Positions 45,929-57,539 of a DNA stretch of 64,000 bases are shown piece after piece. The DNA lies in assembly GCA_037126765.1 (NCBI GenBank), contig JBBCBC010000025.1, positions 13,051,639-13,115,638 of the forward strand, read 5' to 3'. Position 1 is the stretch's first letter; every line of letters begins with the position of its first letter. The notes beneath the pieces were generated by a model. It ran no database searches, had not been told where the DNA came from, and worked only from the letters and a program-made list of their open reading frames with translations. Both the position numbers and the translations under genes were made by a program. The stretch comes from Stenogyne calaminthoides (taxonomy: Eukaryota > Streptophyta > Magnoliopsida > Lamiales > Lamiaceae).

Positions 45929-48900
45929 TCATTTCTGAGTTTGAAGAGTTGCAGGCGATGCATGGCGGGCCACAAAAGATTTGATGAGAGGGTTTACCAG
46001 ATGGGGTGCCTCATCCTTCATACAATATAAATCCATTTAGAATAATATAATAGCATATAATTTATTAGCACATGTGATCTATTGCAAATATTCGTAATTC
46101 ATCTCCTGTATCAACATTACTAATAAATGATGCAAGTACATAATACTCTCCCTCCCTCCGTCCCACCCTTATTTGAAAATTTGCCAAAAAAGTCCGTCCC
46201 AAACTTAATTTTACATTTCTATAAATAAAAATAAAACAACTTTTTACTATACCCCTCAACATTTCAATATTACATAATATGTTATTACTTTTTCCGCACT
46301 AAAGTCAACTTTATCTCCTTTATTTTACACAAGTACCATTACTTACCATTTAACTCCCATCAAAAAATAATTTTCCCCTTTTAATAATAATAAACAACTC
46401 TCACATTAGAACACATGCAAATAGTAAATGTTCAAATAAGAGCGGACGAAAGTAGTAGTATCATAGAATGTAGAATGAAGTTAGTCAAAAGAGGCCACTT
46501 GTAGAAATGTAGATAGATTCTTTGGAACTAGTTAGATTAAATGGCAAAACCTTCAATGCATAGTTACACAGTGCAACTGATGCAATTTTGACATAAGTTT
46601 TACTCATTCATAAAAAAAACAAAATACATGATGATAAGTATTTGTTCATATGAAGAAAAGTATTAGTTCATACAAAAAAAAGTTTGTAGGCTTAACGGAA
46701 CTAGTACCTTTTCAACTTTTCATCATATGAGCAAATATTTTTTCAAAACAAAAACTCATATAAAACGGTCTCATGCATGAGATGGGGTACAACTTAGCAC
46801 AAATCACATTCACCCCTCCCAAAATGTTAAAGCGTCAATGTCCAACTTATGCCCCGTCTCACCGTGAGACCGTCTCATGCAAGTGTGTCTCTTTTTTCAA
46901 TATATGAAATACTCCCTCCGTCCCAGATCAGTTTTCACAATTGACTTTTACATGTGTTTTTGCAAGCGAGTTTTGTATTAGTAATTGAAATGATATAATG
47001 ACTTTTAAGGAGGGGTATGATAGATGAGCCTCTTCTTTATGATACCCCTCCTTAAAAGTCACTTTATCATTTCAATTACTAATACAAAATCATTTCAATT
47101 ACTAATACAAAACTCGCTCGCAAAAACGCGTGTAAAAGTCACTAATACTTTTCAACCACTTTTTCTACAATTTGCAAAAAAAAAAATTGAAAAATAGCTT
47201 GGTTGAAAAATTTTAGTCAAAATTGCACCAGTTGCACAGTGTAACTGGTGCGCCAAAGTGTTACTCTTAATGACCGTCTCATGCACACACACTACTGGCA
47301 ATGTGGGAGAAACCTGAGGGCAATGGCCGACGTTTGGTAGCACAACAAATTCTTCCACAGAATCAAAATCTGCATAGGCTCTTCCTAGATCAATAGGCTC
47401 CCATGGGTCCCTGTCACCCCAACCCACCAAAACAGGACACTGCAAAACACAATCAAATCTAACAAAATATTACTTGCTACTCCAACAAGGAGAAAGAAAG
47501 CTCAAATGAAATACTTTTGCAAACCCTGAGGTTTGCCATGTCCAATGTTATTTAACTCGCTCCAGATTCTATGTTGTTTCTCAATAACACCTTAAATTAT
47601 GTCTCCATAACAGAAAACGGAAATACAACATTAGTTGTTTCCACTGAATGTTATTAGTGTTTTTCATTGAACAATAATAGTTGTGCAACAGTTGCACGGT
47701 GCAACTGGTGTACAAGAGACTTGGTCTGTAAATTGTTCGATTTACATATAGCTTCCTTGATATAACACTTATTTACATATCATGATCTATTAATTCAATT
47801 CTCTAGTGCAAATTAACTAAATTGTGTACTATTTAAAAAAAATCACTTGTGATGACGAAAAAAATCTCATTTTTTGCCAACATACAAATGTATATTCATA
47901 ATATGTAAGCATACTACTTTAACATCAAATTTCTATCATTGATGTGCCGGGGGACATATCTATGAGAGAGGTATGAGGAGGGCACCAGCCCTTAATATGG
48001 TAGCTCTCCATCCTTATTAAGTGTAGTAAAAGAAAAAAAAGAGTAGAAGAGTTATCAATTGAAATCTGAGTTTATAGTTCAAATATATTTACTACACGTG
48101 TTGAAGTTCATGAATGTGAGGTTAATGTCATGATTCTGAAGGCTCCCCTCCCCCTCCTTATAATGGTTTCTGGATAAAAAGAGTAAATTGTGAAATCCTG
48201 CTTTTATTGGGTGTAGGTGGTTTTAGTCCCATAAGAATCAGTTTTCTCAATTAAGTCCCATGACCTTTAGAATGATGCAATATAAGTGCTATGTTGATAA
48301 GGTTGCAGGATTTTGCACGTGCCGCTCACGTGAGCTGCCGGATTCCATGCAACAGTTGGACTAGCCGGAATTCCATGCAACAATTGGACTAATGACTCGA
48401 TGTTGCTTACATATTAATTTCAATTAAAAATTTAAAAAAATCATAAATTAATTATCATCCTAAAACAAAAAGATTGTCAATGTAGTACTAAAACGATAGC
48501 ATTTTAAAAATTATGGAACTTAATTGAGAAAATTAACTCATATGGGACTAAGAATAACCAACACCACAAATATAGCTTAAAATTAACATTATCGAGTGAT
48601 AGATAGAATATATATCTACACAAGGAAATGACCTTCACTTGAGGCAGTAGTTCCTCGGGGAGGGGCCCATCTGAGTAGCAGATAAATTCAAGAAACACGT
48701 CTGCAGCACCAGGTACAAGTCCAGGCTCAAGAATTATCTGTACTAATTCATCGGTCACCTGGGACGTGTCGTAGTAACACTGAAATACAATCCCAGAATT
48801 GGCAGTTATAATGTGGCATCACTGGATTAATTTTTCAAGATATATATAATTTACAGTCAAGAAATTTATTGAGATATATTTAGGGAAAATAGTTTTTCTA

Positions 48901-51900
48901 GTCCTGTAAACTGCCCATATTTTTGTTTCAATCCTTTCGACTTTTGCGAATTAATAAATACTCCTGTAACTTTTCAAGTGTTCGACAGTTTAGTCTGATG
49001 ACCGCTGTAGGAGGCGAAACATTCACTTGACGCTGATGTGGCAATGATTTGTTCACGTGGTAAGGTCTGATTTGTAAACTGGATGTTTCCCTCCTATAGC
49101 CAGTAATCGACAACAATTGAAAGTTAGAGGATTATTTTCAATTAATATAAGTTGACAGGACAAAAACTGAAATAGGGGTAACTTACAAGACAAAAATTAT
49201 TATCCCATTTAGTTATTAAAGCTTTAAGTGTCAACATATATATGCACTGAAGGAGGTGCAGAAAAACTAATTAAGAAAACAATGAAGAAGTAAGGGTATT
49301 ACATATACATTATTAGAGTTGCTTACTTACTTGACAAAGAATGTTCCTTACAGAATCTGGTGTTGCAACAACTTTGAAAAATGATTTTCCAAGGGCAGTA
49401 TTCCTGAAGCAAAACGAATATATTAGGAATCATCAGTGGACATATTGGAGAAATACTCAGGTAACAAAAATTGATAATTATCAAACAACCTTAGCAAACT
49501 TTGGAATGATTTAATCAGAGGCCTTCCATACCAGGGCTGCTTTTTTATATGTAGCATACGAAGAGATATATTCAAGAGAATAATGCCCTTGCAAATTAGC
49601 GGATCCATGACTGCTGCCTGGAGTCCTACAAGTCCTGCATTAATATATCATAATAATTATTTTCATCTTCATAAAAGGAAATTATTTAGACATCTTTTAT
49701 TTTGATCACAATGATTGTTTTCATCTTCGGAAATAGAGGAATTTTTTTAGGCCCCTAACTTTGGAGGGTTGCAAAAGAAGAGCATTGTGGTTAAGGGCCT
49801 GCAAATTAAGGACAATAATTTTAAATTTATGTAAACATAGGCCAAATGGCCCGCCTTAGCCCAAATTGGGTTAAAATCGCATGTAAGCCGGACGCAAGGA
49901 CTGAAAATCGGGCTTTGATCCCCGTAAATAATGGACAATACTTAAGTATAAGCCAAATTGACCCAATTTGGCCTACATTTACATAAAAGATATTAGTTTT
50001 TTTACTGAAAGGTATTAGTTGGTCAGTGTTAGTTATTTTCAATGAACAATACTAGTTGTTTTCATTGAAAAATGCTCGGAACTCAGGCACACCTCTAATA
50101 GCTATGTTTGATTAGGACTCAACTGATGCAGATTCATACATATCATCTTACAGCAAATGAATAACTTGATTGTAAAAGGAAACAATAATTACTATCTTTT
50201 TCTGAGTGATACACAAATGTCATCAACAAAGCAATTTTATTCACTTATAGGGATAGGTAAAGGATGTTACCTCCTATAGAATTGCAGGCAAAGAAGACTT
50301 CATCCTTCACAATTTCCTTACAGAAGTCATTCAGCTGGCTGGCCCACGTCTCAAATGTATAGAAGTTTTTAAGTTGAAGCTTTTGTGGATCTGGTTTGTC
50401 AGAATAACCGTATCCAATGAGATCAATCGCATATACCCTGTGTGACTCCGCAAGAACCGGCACATTCTTCCTCCAGTGGTCACTGGTAAGACGGAAATGA
50501 GACAGATAGAATGCATCCAAATGAAATCAAATCGGAATATTTATAGCATGATAACCAACATTCAATTGATAGATGAAGAAATTATTTTGTCAAATTAAGT
50601 TATAAAGTAAAGAACCTGTATTACACTACATATGGATTAGAGCTACTGTCTCACATTAGAAGATACAAAAAGTTAAAGGAGTAAAATGCAGAGGAAAATA
50701 TCATTGGAGAACAGAAATGAGGCGACAAAGTAAAATTCCTACTTTTTTTCCCATGAAATGGCAATGAACTGACAATTCCTTTTATTTTTGAGTAAAAATT
50801 GTGCGCACAACTAATACTGTTCAATAACCGTAAGAATAAAAACTAATACTGTTCAATGAAATAACTAATAATGTGTAGTGAAAACAGCTAGTACTAATAC
50901 TGATCAACTATTACCTTCTAATGAAACAACTAATACCATTTAAAAATGCACTTGAGTTGTACAGTGCAAGTGGTGCATACAAGTATTTGCCTTTAATTTT
51001 TTATTTTTTTAAAACTTCAAACTGCCATATCTTGAACTTAACATGAGATAAAAAAATCTTCAACTTCTCTTTTAGCAGTCTTTCCATTATCATGCTTCGA
51101 GTCTCATATTGTCTTAGAGCATATGGTACCAAAATACAAATGACAAAGCATATACATAAAATATGCAAGTATACCCTGCTATTATTTGATAAACACCTAT
51201 ATTATATAGTTGAGGAGAAGTGAAATTGAAGCAACGTAGACCTGTTTGCTCCGAACCCGTGGATCAAAACCAGTGCAGGCCCACTGGTTCCAGAATACTG
51301 GTAACGAATGGAATAGCCTCTCCACTTCCACGTACTATAAAACAACAATGGATACAAATGAACATTATGAGTAACTAAGAACACTTTCGTCTAATGTCGT
51401 AGGTTCATAAAACAGGTTAAGAAGATGAGAGTCCTAATTCCTATATAACCACTCTCTATTGAGAATTCTCCCATAAGCACAAAAAACACACCATATTGGC
51501 CTTTAAATCCTGCTTAAAGCAAACAACAATGGATATGAATGAACATTAGGAGTTGCTAAGAACACTTTTACCCAAGTTAGTAGGCCATAAAACAGGTGAA
51601 GAAGATGAGAATCCTATATAACCACTCTCTTGAGAACTGAAAATATAAGAAGATAATTCTCCCCTAAGCACAAAAAACACAACATATTGGCCTCTGAATC
51701 CTGTTTAAAGCAAACAATAGCAACCGAAATCCATAAATTCATAAACAAATTATAAACAGAATGCACAATTTAATCCCAGATCAGCAACTATATTGGAAAG
51801 CAAGTAAATTATATTCCAGGAAACCACGGGTATAGCTTCTCTATCATTCTTACTCCATCATAATCAGGAAAAAGGGGAAACTGCTATTACCTAGTTTTAA

Positions 51901-52147
51901 CCTCATTTCGTGGGGCATTTTCGCAGGATTCCGCATCACCAACTGAGAAATTATCAACCAATGAACCAAACACAGAACGAGGATTACGATTTGGAAGACT
52001 AGGCCCAGTAATTCGAGGAGGGATCATGAAGCCCTTATAAATACGAAGCGGATCGGTCGGCGAATTGTTGTGGATATTCCGGTGAGGCCATGAAAATGGG
52101 AAATCGAGATTGGACGTGGCAATTGTTGAGGAGGTACAAATCGCCAT
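45929..52147 (-). CDS. CLD1: Chlorophyll dephytylase-like alpha/beta hydrolase, plastid
   Basis: Eight exons on the minus strand: 52147-51891, 51334-51242, 50482-50271, 49634-49490, 49403-49331, 48779-48633, 47439-47314, 46015-45929; 1140 nt, 379 residues, all phases agree. The start MAICTSSTIATSN opens a transit-peptide-like N-terminus; an in-frame upstream Met (52243) is less likely. Core: oxyanion motif HGFGAN (H111), YAIDLIGYGYSDKPDP, nucleophile elbow CNSIGG (Ser185), acid region GDRDPWEP (Asp320) and NVGHCPQ (His348). The insertion HIKKQPWYGRPLIKSF and LPEELLPQVKCPVL match Arabidopsis At5g38520 (CLD1), which removes phytol from chlorophyll at the thylakoid. The elbow starts with Cys instead of Gly, as I recall for this family. 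The final exon (DEAPHLVNPL...) lies 1.3 kb past exon 7 and is easily missed. Confidence 0.9.
46145..46456. repeat. Stowaway-like MITE in the last CLD1 intron
   Basis: Left CTCCCTCCCTCCGTCCCACC with TTATTTGAAAATTTGCC; right GTTCAAATAAGAGCGGACGA. Inverted ends of Tc1/mariner type. Confidence 0.6.
46912..47155. repeat. Stowaway-like foldback in the last CLD1 intron
   Basis: CTCCCTCCGTCCCAGATCAG, then GCAAGCGAGTTTTGTATTAG opposite CTAATACAAAACTCGCTCGC. ATTTCAATTACTAATACAAA is duplicated near 47064-47110, and the right CGGAGGGAG end is lost. Confidence 0.5.
47625..47725. repeat. Family B short element, inverted, in CLD1 intron 6
   Basis: TTTTTCATTGAACAATAATA followed by GTTGCACGGTGCAACTGGTG and TACAAGAGACTT, the reverse orientation of the copy at 20438. 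Confidence 0.45.
48190..48568. repeat. Family G foldback element in CLD1 intron 6
   Basis: GGGTGTAGGTGGTTTTAGTC and TCTCAATTAAGTCCCATGAC; right GACTAAGAATAACCAACACC. Internal duplication of GGAATTCCATGCAACA-type sequence at 48350-48395. Ends about 65 bp from exon 6. Confidence 0.55.
48885..49210. repeat. Family F foldback element in CLD1 intron 5
   Basis: CTAGTCCTGTAAACTGCCCA, GACCGCTGTAGGAGGCGAAA on the left and CCCTCCTATAGCCAGTAATC, GTAACTTACAAGACAAAAAT on the right. Related to the element at 23665. Confidence 0.5.
49745..50030. repeat. Degenerate foldback repeat in CLD1 intron 3
   Basis: ATGTAAACATAGGCCAAATG, GCCCAAATTGGG on the left and CCAATTTGGCCTACATTTAC on the right make an imperfect inverted repeat of unknown family. 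Confidence 0.35.
50800..50987. repeat. Family B element in CLD1 intron 2
   Basis: Repeated AACTAATACTGTTCAAT-type units (three or four), then TTTAAAAATGCACTTGAGTT and GTGCAAGTGGTGCATACAAG. Confidence 0.45.
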
Positions 52148-53084
52148 GGTTGAGGTGGAATTGGTGTGAGGAAATTTGTCCAAAATAAAGCAACAGAATT
52201 GAGGTGGAATTGGCGCCACTTGGATGATGCAGCACTGCCCCATTTTTGTCTACCTCAAATTTGCCCCATATTTTATTTTTTTTATAGTAATTTTTTAAAT
52301 CTTTTAGCATTTCAATTCTCAATTTTATTCAATAGTACATATATTCTTTAAGATAAATACTTGTGCACATGCACCGGATGTAATGCAATTGTCTTAATTG
52401 GATTGTCATGTTCTTTTTTATGAATTCTCATTCCTCCCCCCAACTACAAACCATCTTCAATCTGTTAACTCCATAGCCACAACCATTCTCTCATCTCTCC
52501 TATTAGTATTTACCATAAGGATGCCGTTGACGATTTGGTATTCGATGAAAAACTGGAAAATAAGTCCCACAATATTGTTTGCTCACAGAGATGGGCTAAT
52601 TAGAAAACGATTAAATCTCTGGTTGATTCGTCTATTTTCAATGTAATTAAGGGATTGCTTGGATAGCATCTGCACTTATAATAACTAGAGTGATGTGTGT
52701 ATTGAGACTCTTATGTATTTATGCTTTTAAAATTTATGTTTTTTTTTTTGGGATTTGGGTGAAGACGAAATTTCTGTTTCATTTGGTATTTATGTATTCT
52801 TGGGATTTTTGAGACTCTTATGTATTTATGGATTTTTTTTCATTTGTAAATATGGAGATTGGTTGAAGAAACAAATCTATTTGACGTTTTAGAAACAGAA
52901 TCATAATTATGGGTTTATGGGGTTAATTTGTTGTATAACTTGTATTAAGGTTTTAGAAATAAAAAATGACATAAAATTGACTTGCTCCATTATAATCAGA
53001 AAGATCATAATAGGAATAACTAGATGAGAAGGTCAGCAAGATCCATGTTATGGTGAAGTTCAGTTCTTCTACACTATTATTATT
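52148..53084. other. CLD1 upstream region; no second gene recognised
   Basis: Contains the CLD1 5' UTR/promoter on the minus strand. A fragment near 52490-52600 reads HKDAVDDLVFDEKLEN in one plus frame, which looks protein-like, but it has stops on both sides and I do not recognise it. The rest is T-rich. Confidence 0.4.
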
Positions 53085-53280
53085 ATTGATTGTGGTATAT
53101 CAATGTTGATTATTGTTTATGTTATTGTTGATTACTGCATATGGTATTGCTGAGTATTCTTTGTGGTATTGCTGAGTATTACTGATTATTGCATGTGGTA
53201 TTGATAATTATTCCTTGTGATATTACTGATTATTCTTTGTGATATTGCTAATTTTTGCTCATGTATTACTGATTAACAGA
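53085..53280 (+). repeat. Minisatellite, left part
   Basis: Units of about 25-30 bp built on GTGGTATTGCTGAGTATT, TGATTATTGCATATGGTATT and TGTGATATTACTGATTATTC, at least six degenerate copies. The array resumes at 53835 after an insertion. Confidence 0.65.
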
Positions 53281-53282
53281 GG

Positions 53283-53834
53283 TGGATCCAGAAATTGAGA
53301 TAGGGGTGGGCTATAATTTTTTTTCAATATTAAAAAATGACTAAGTCTTGTATGCATTTTAGAACCATGCAACTTGTTATATTGAAAAATGCAACTTATT
53401 TATATTGAATCGTGCAATTATTTTCCATATTAAGTGTAAATAAATTACACATTTTAGTATAATAAGTTGCACCATTCTAAAATGCACTATGAATACATGG
53501 TGACAAGATTCACTTTTAAAAAATACAAATAAAAAATAAAATTATATATTTTTATTCTTAAATAATTCTAATATAAATTCAACAATAAAAATAATACCCA
53601 ACTCATAAATAAAGATGGGACTGGGGTTTAATTTTGGGATTTTAATCCATGACGGAAAAAGTATAAATGAGATGGCAAAATTTGAATTCAAAATTGTGGG
53701 CCTACAAGTAATTGGGGTGGGCTAATTGAATCAATTAAAATGAATTGGTGGGCTAATACATATAATTGTTTGGTTATGGGCAGGGCTTGCACTGAGCTTC
53801 AGCCCAGTGCAGCTAACCAATATATCAGTCCATG
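53283..53834. mobile_element. Unclassified element splitting the minisatellite
   Basis: Begins CAGAGGTGGATCCAGAAATT, a start seen in many plant dispersed repeats, and ends within GCAGGGCTTGCACTGAGCTT, CAGCCCAGTGCAGC. Minisatellite sequence (CTGATTA / GCTGATTAATG) lies on both sides, so this is an insertion. No ORF. A family A MITE is nested inside at 53339. Confidence 0.45.
53339..53515. mobile_element. Family A MITE with 9-bp TSD
   Basis: 177 bp flanked by TTAAAAAAT (53330-53338 and 53516-53524). Arms TGCATTTTAGAACCATGCAA, CTTGTTATATTGAAAAATGC and their inverse. Confidence 0.65.
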
Positions 53835-53890
53835 CTGATTAATGTTTATGGTATTGCTAAATATTATTTATGATATTACAATTAATTATT
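53835..53890 (+). repeat. Minisatellite, right part
   Basis: GCTGATTAATGTTTATGGTA, TTGCTAAATATTATTTATGA continues the unit structure of 53085-53280. Confidence 0.5.
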
Positions 53891-54249
53891 ACTTAAAAAT
53901 AAAGTAAGAAAAGATTTTGGAGGAAAAAATAAGGAGACGAAACAAGAAGGGGAAAAATAATAATTTTGAGCTTAAAGAAAAAGGAAAAATATTTTTTGTG
54001 CAAAAAATAAATAGAGAGAAGAAAGACGGATGGTATGGAAGCTTGAATTACAGCCTCCCATGCGAATTTAGCAGCCCAAAACCATATAATAATATCTCCG
54101 TGAAGATTCATTTAACAAAAGTCTGCGTATCGTTGGGCAGTAAAATAGGCTAAATAAAGTCAAAATTAAATTAAAATTAACAAGTGTTACTCATTTTTTA
54201 ATTCTCGACGCTATTTACTCTCTTAAAATTAAAATTATTCACTCTCAAT

Positions 54250-54536
54250 TACTCCCTTAGTCCCAAGTTAACTTCCACCATTTGGTGGACACAAAAGATG
54301 ATAAAATATAAAAAAGTAGAGTAATGATTAGAATTTGAAGAGATAATTTTGTAAAATTTTATGTAAGAAACATATAAAAAGGTTGACTTGTGTCATTGTG
54401 TGTGATAAAAAGTAATGTCATTTTGTTTAAAATTATGAATATTGTGAGATTTTCTATTTTTTGGGCATACAAGTTATTTTGGGACGTTAGAATAACCAAA
54501 TTGTACAAATTATAATGGGACTGAGGAAGTATAATG
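54250..54536. repeat. Stowaway-like MITE
   Basis: CTCCCTTAGTCCCAAGTTAA at the left and AATGGGACTGAGGAAGTA at the right; inner TTGGTGGACACAAAAGATG and TTTTTTGGGCATACAAG pieces. Confidence 0.55.
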
Positions 54537-54679
54537 TTATTACTAACATTATATTTATATTATTAAACAATAATATTCTTGTAATATTATTATTAATATT
54601 CTTGTTAATAATATTATTATATCAATATTTGATACTTAAATTATTAATAGTTATAATATTTTTGTCTCAATATAATGCT

Positions 54680-55008
54680 ACTCCATCCGTCCCAATCTTA
54701 ACCACTTGGTTACTGTGTGCTCAAAGTTTAAGAAAGAGTTGTTTATTAGTATTTTATGTAATAAAGTGATAAAGTGTTGGGGGTAGAAAAGAGAATTCAA
54801 CTTTATTAAAGAGTATGATAATATTTATTAAAGGTGATAAAGTGATAAAGTATTGAGGGTATGAGAGAGTGACATATAATAAATAAGTGGGTGTTTGAAG
54901 GGTGTGAGTTAAAGTGACTATTTCCATTTAAGAAAATGTATAGTTAAGATTGAGACGCCAAAAACGGAAATAATGTAGTTAAGATTGAGATGGATGGAGT
55001 ATTATTGA
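54680..55008. repeat. Stowaway-like MITE
   Basis: CTACTCCATCCGTCCCAATC, TTAACCACTTGG at the left; GTAGTTAAGATTGAGATGGA, TGGAGTA at the right, with TA flanks. Confidence 0.6.
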
Positions 55009-55864
55009 AAATATAAATGTTGTTATTTAAATAATATTATTACAATATTATGCATTATTAACATTAATACTAATATGGTATTAATATTAATATTAACCAT
55101 TATAACATAAATATTATATTAAATTTTATTAAAATATTTATATTACTATTAAACATTATTATAATATGAAATATTCATATTTAAATATTGTTAATAATAA
55201 TATTGTAATAATATCATTAGTAATGTAAAAGCTATTGTTGGTAATATTTAAATATTTTTTTTTCAAAGATTTAATTAAAGATATAATTTAATTTAATGTC
55301 AAATCAATGTGTAAAAGTGTGTAATATTGTTTATTATATTATACTACAGTGCTACTCTCTTGGTCCCATTCCAAAATAATAATTATTTTGCACTAAATTA
55401 TGATAATTAAATATCACGTTCCAATTTTGTTATTCTACTTGTTATTTGTGATAGTATGCATGAATTAAGCAAATTCGCTCATATAAGTAAATAAAAGGTA
55501 AAAATATGACACACATATATTTTAAGGTAAAAATATCTCATTACAACAAGACTCGATTGTACTTGTACAACATGACGCGATTATTTGGATTGGTGCGATT
55601 TAGTCTATTTGGATGTCTATAAATGAGATTATTTTTTAGTCATCTCTACGGATGTCAACAAACTTTTGAAAAAAGATAAAAGCTGCGAAATAATCCGGAG
55701 TCTGGAAACAACTTGCAAATTAAATGTTATTGAGGTCATTGTAGTTTTTCTTTCTGGAGAAGTTAGAGTTCCCTTTACTCTAATTCTTACTTAATAGAAT
55801 TTGTTTTGCTGATAAAAAAAATATCGCATTACACATACATTTATATTGTTATCAAATGATTTTT
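55009..55864. other. AT-rich gap, no gene seen
   Basis: Long AATATTATTA-type runs (55020-55260), then a partial CTACTCTCTTGGTCCC end near 55350 without a partner. Nothing coding recognised. Confidence 0.5.
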
Positions 55865-56210
55865 TTTTAAATTCATGTAAAACATCTTTACACAGCAGTA
55901 AAAATGGAACAAACAATGTATTTAATTGTAATATTGTAATAATTGAATAATTGAGTAATAGTTGAAATGTGTGAAAAGTGATAAATAAAATAAGAGTGAG
56001 AATAAAAAAAAAAACTATATTTACATTAATAAATCATTGAAAAGAATATGGTGTAGATAAAAAATGGTAATTATAAGGTTACATGTATTTTTAGCGGTGC
56101 ATGTATTGGGTTTTTAAGAACTAAATTCTAGAAACCCAAAATACATCCGTACGTAAATTTTGAAATCTCAAATCCAATTTTTTTAATCCCAAACAAACAT
56201 AAGTTCACAA
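55865..56210. repeat. Family D-like MITE
   Basis: Right end AATTTTTTTAATCCCAAACA, AACATAAG preceded by AATTTTGAAATCTCAAATCC; AAAGTGATAAATAAAATAAG matches the interior of the 19848 copy. The left end is degraded. Confidence 0.4.
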
Positions 56211-56299
56211 TCCCTCGAGCTATATTTTTGGGTTAGCAAAACACGATATCTTACTTTCAAATTTTAAATGCATATTTTTTTTAAGAATATGATTGTTAT

Positions 56300-57095
56300 A
56301 TTTTAAAACCATCGACATCGAATCGGGCAATGAACTGTGTCACTGGATCACTGGTTCAACCGGTTGAACCGTTTTAAAAAAATTGGATGACTCGGATATT
56401 TATTTATATATATATATACTGTGTTATTTATAAAACAAATAAAAAAGAAAAGAGAACTGATTGTCTGATTCAAATATTAAAAGGAACACATATTTACAAA
56501 TACAAGTATGCAACATTGACACCTGAAATTGAATAAAATATATATACAACTACAATCAATATCTAAATAAATTAAAAACTATCTATGAATAAAATATATA
56601 TACAACTACAATAAATATCTAAATAAATTAAAAACATGTCTGATATAACAAAGTTTGAATGCCCTATTGCGCTCAGAATACCTCCATGGAATGAAAAACT
56701 TGTTTCTCCAACACTATGACTACGCACGGCTGGCCGACTGCAAACCTTTTCTCCTTTTGAGTTTTGATGTTTTAGTTTTGAACTTCTAGTTTTAGGGTAT
56801 TTGATTTTGACGATCGTGTCGACTGCAAAAGCCCAACTGAGAACGGGACGTTTGGCCTTCTTAGTTCTTTACGCAGACGCACGACGTATTTCCATATTTA
56901 AATTTAATTAGAATTAAAAAAAACCGGGTTAACCGGTTCGCCGGTTCGTCCGGTTAACCCAGTTTTTAGCCGGTTCGCACTGGGTCAAACACGAATCGCT
57001 GCCTGCTAATAACCGGACCGGTGCCGGGACCGGTTCCCGGTTAACCCGGTCGAACCGGCCGGTCCGGTCCGATTTTCTAAACATTGATTACTATA
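56300..57095. mobile_element. ACCGGTT-rich inverted-repeat element
   Basis: Left TTTTAAAACCATCGACATCG then GGTTCAACCGGTTGAACCG; right CCGGTCGAACCGGCCGGTCC, GGTCCGATTTTCTAAACA. Dense CCGGTT/AACCGG motifs near both ends resemble the ends of the element at 2636-3632. The TSD is not clear (ATTGTTATA versus ATTGATTAC). Confidence 0.4.
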
Positions 57096-57539
57096 TGCAT
57101 TACTAACTGAACCCGTGCGATGCACTGTTTTAAATGCACAATTAATTTATATTAAATTTTTATAAGAATTTGTTTAAAGTGTTTTTTCATTCTGAAGAGA
57201 CGATATTTTTTTATATAGATAAAATACTAATCTCTCATAAAATTTAAAGTTAATATAAAAAGAAAACATTTGTTGTTGGAATATTCAAATAAAAGTTTAG
57301 GTTTGTTGGGAAGGGAGATAAAAGAAATAAATTTGTATTTTTTCTCAATTTTTACTTTAATCATCTTTATCTTCTTTGAATTTAAACTTAATATATTATT
57401 GTCAAAATTAGAAACATATTTTTCTTTCGCGCTAATTTTAATAACACTGAAAGTGTTGTTGTTTCCCAATTTAAAATTAGACTTTGTGAATATATACAAC
57501 ATATTTTTTTCAAAGATATTCTGCATATTTTTCCAAATA

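Noticed and set aside
45542..46030. 162-codon plus-strand ORF
   Set aside because: Runs over a family A MITE and antisense to the CLD1 last exon; no motif.
51887..52322. Longer or alternative start for CLD1 and a 95-codon overlapping ORF
   Set aside because: The MAIC start gives a transit-peptide-like N-terminus; the upstream extension reads as UTR and the other frame is a shadow.
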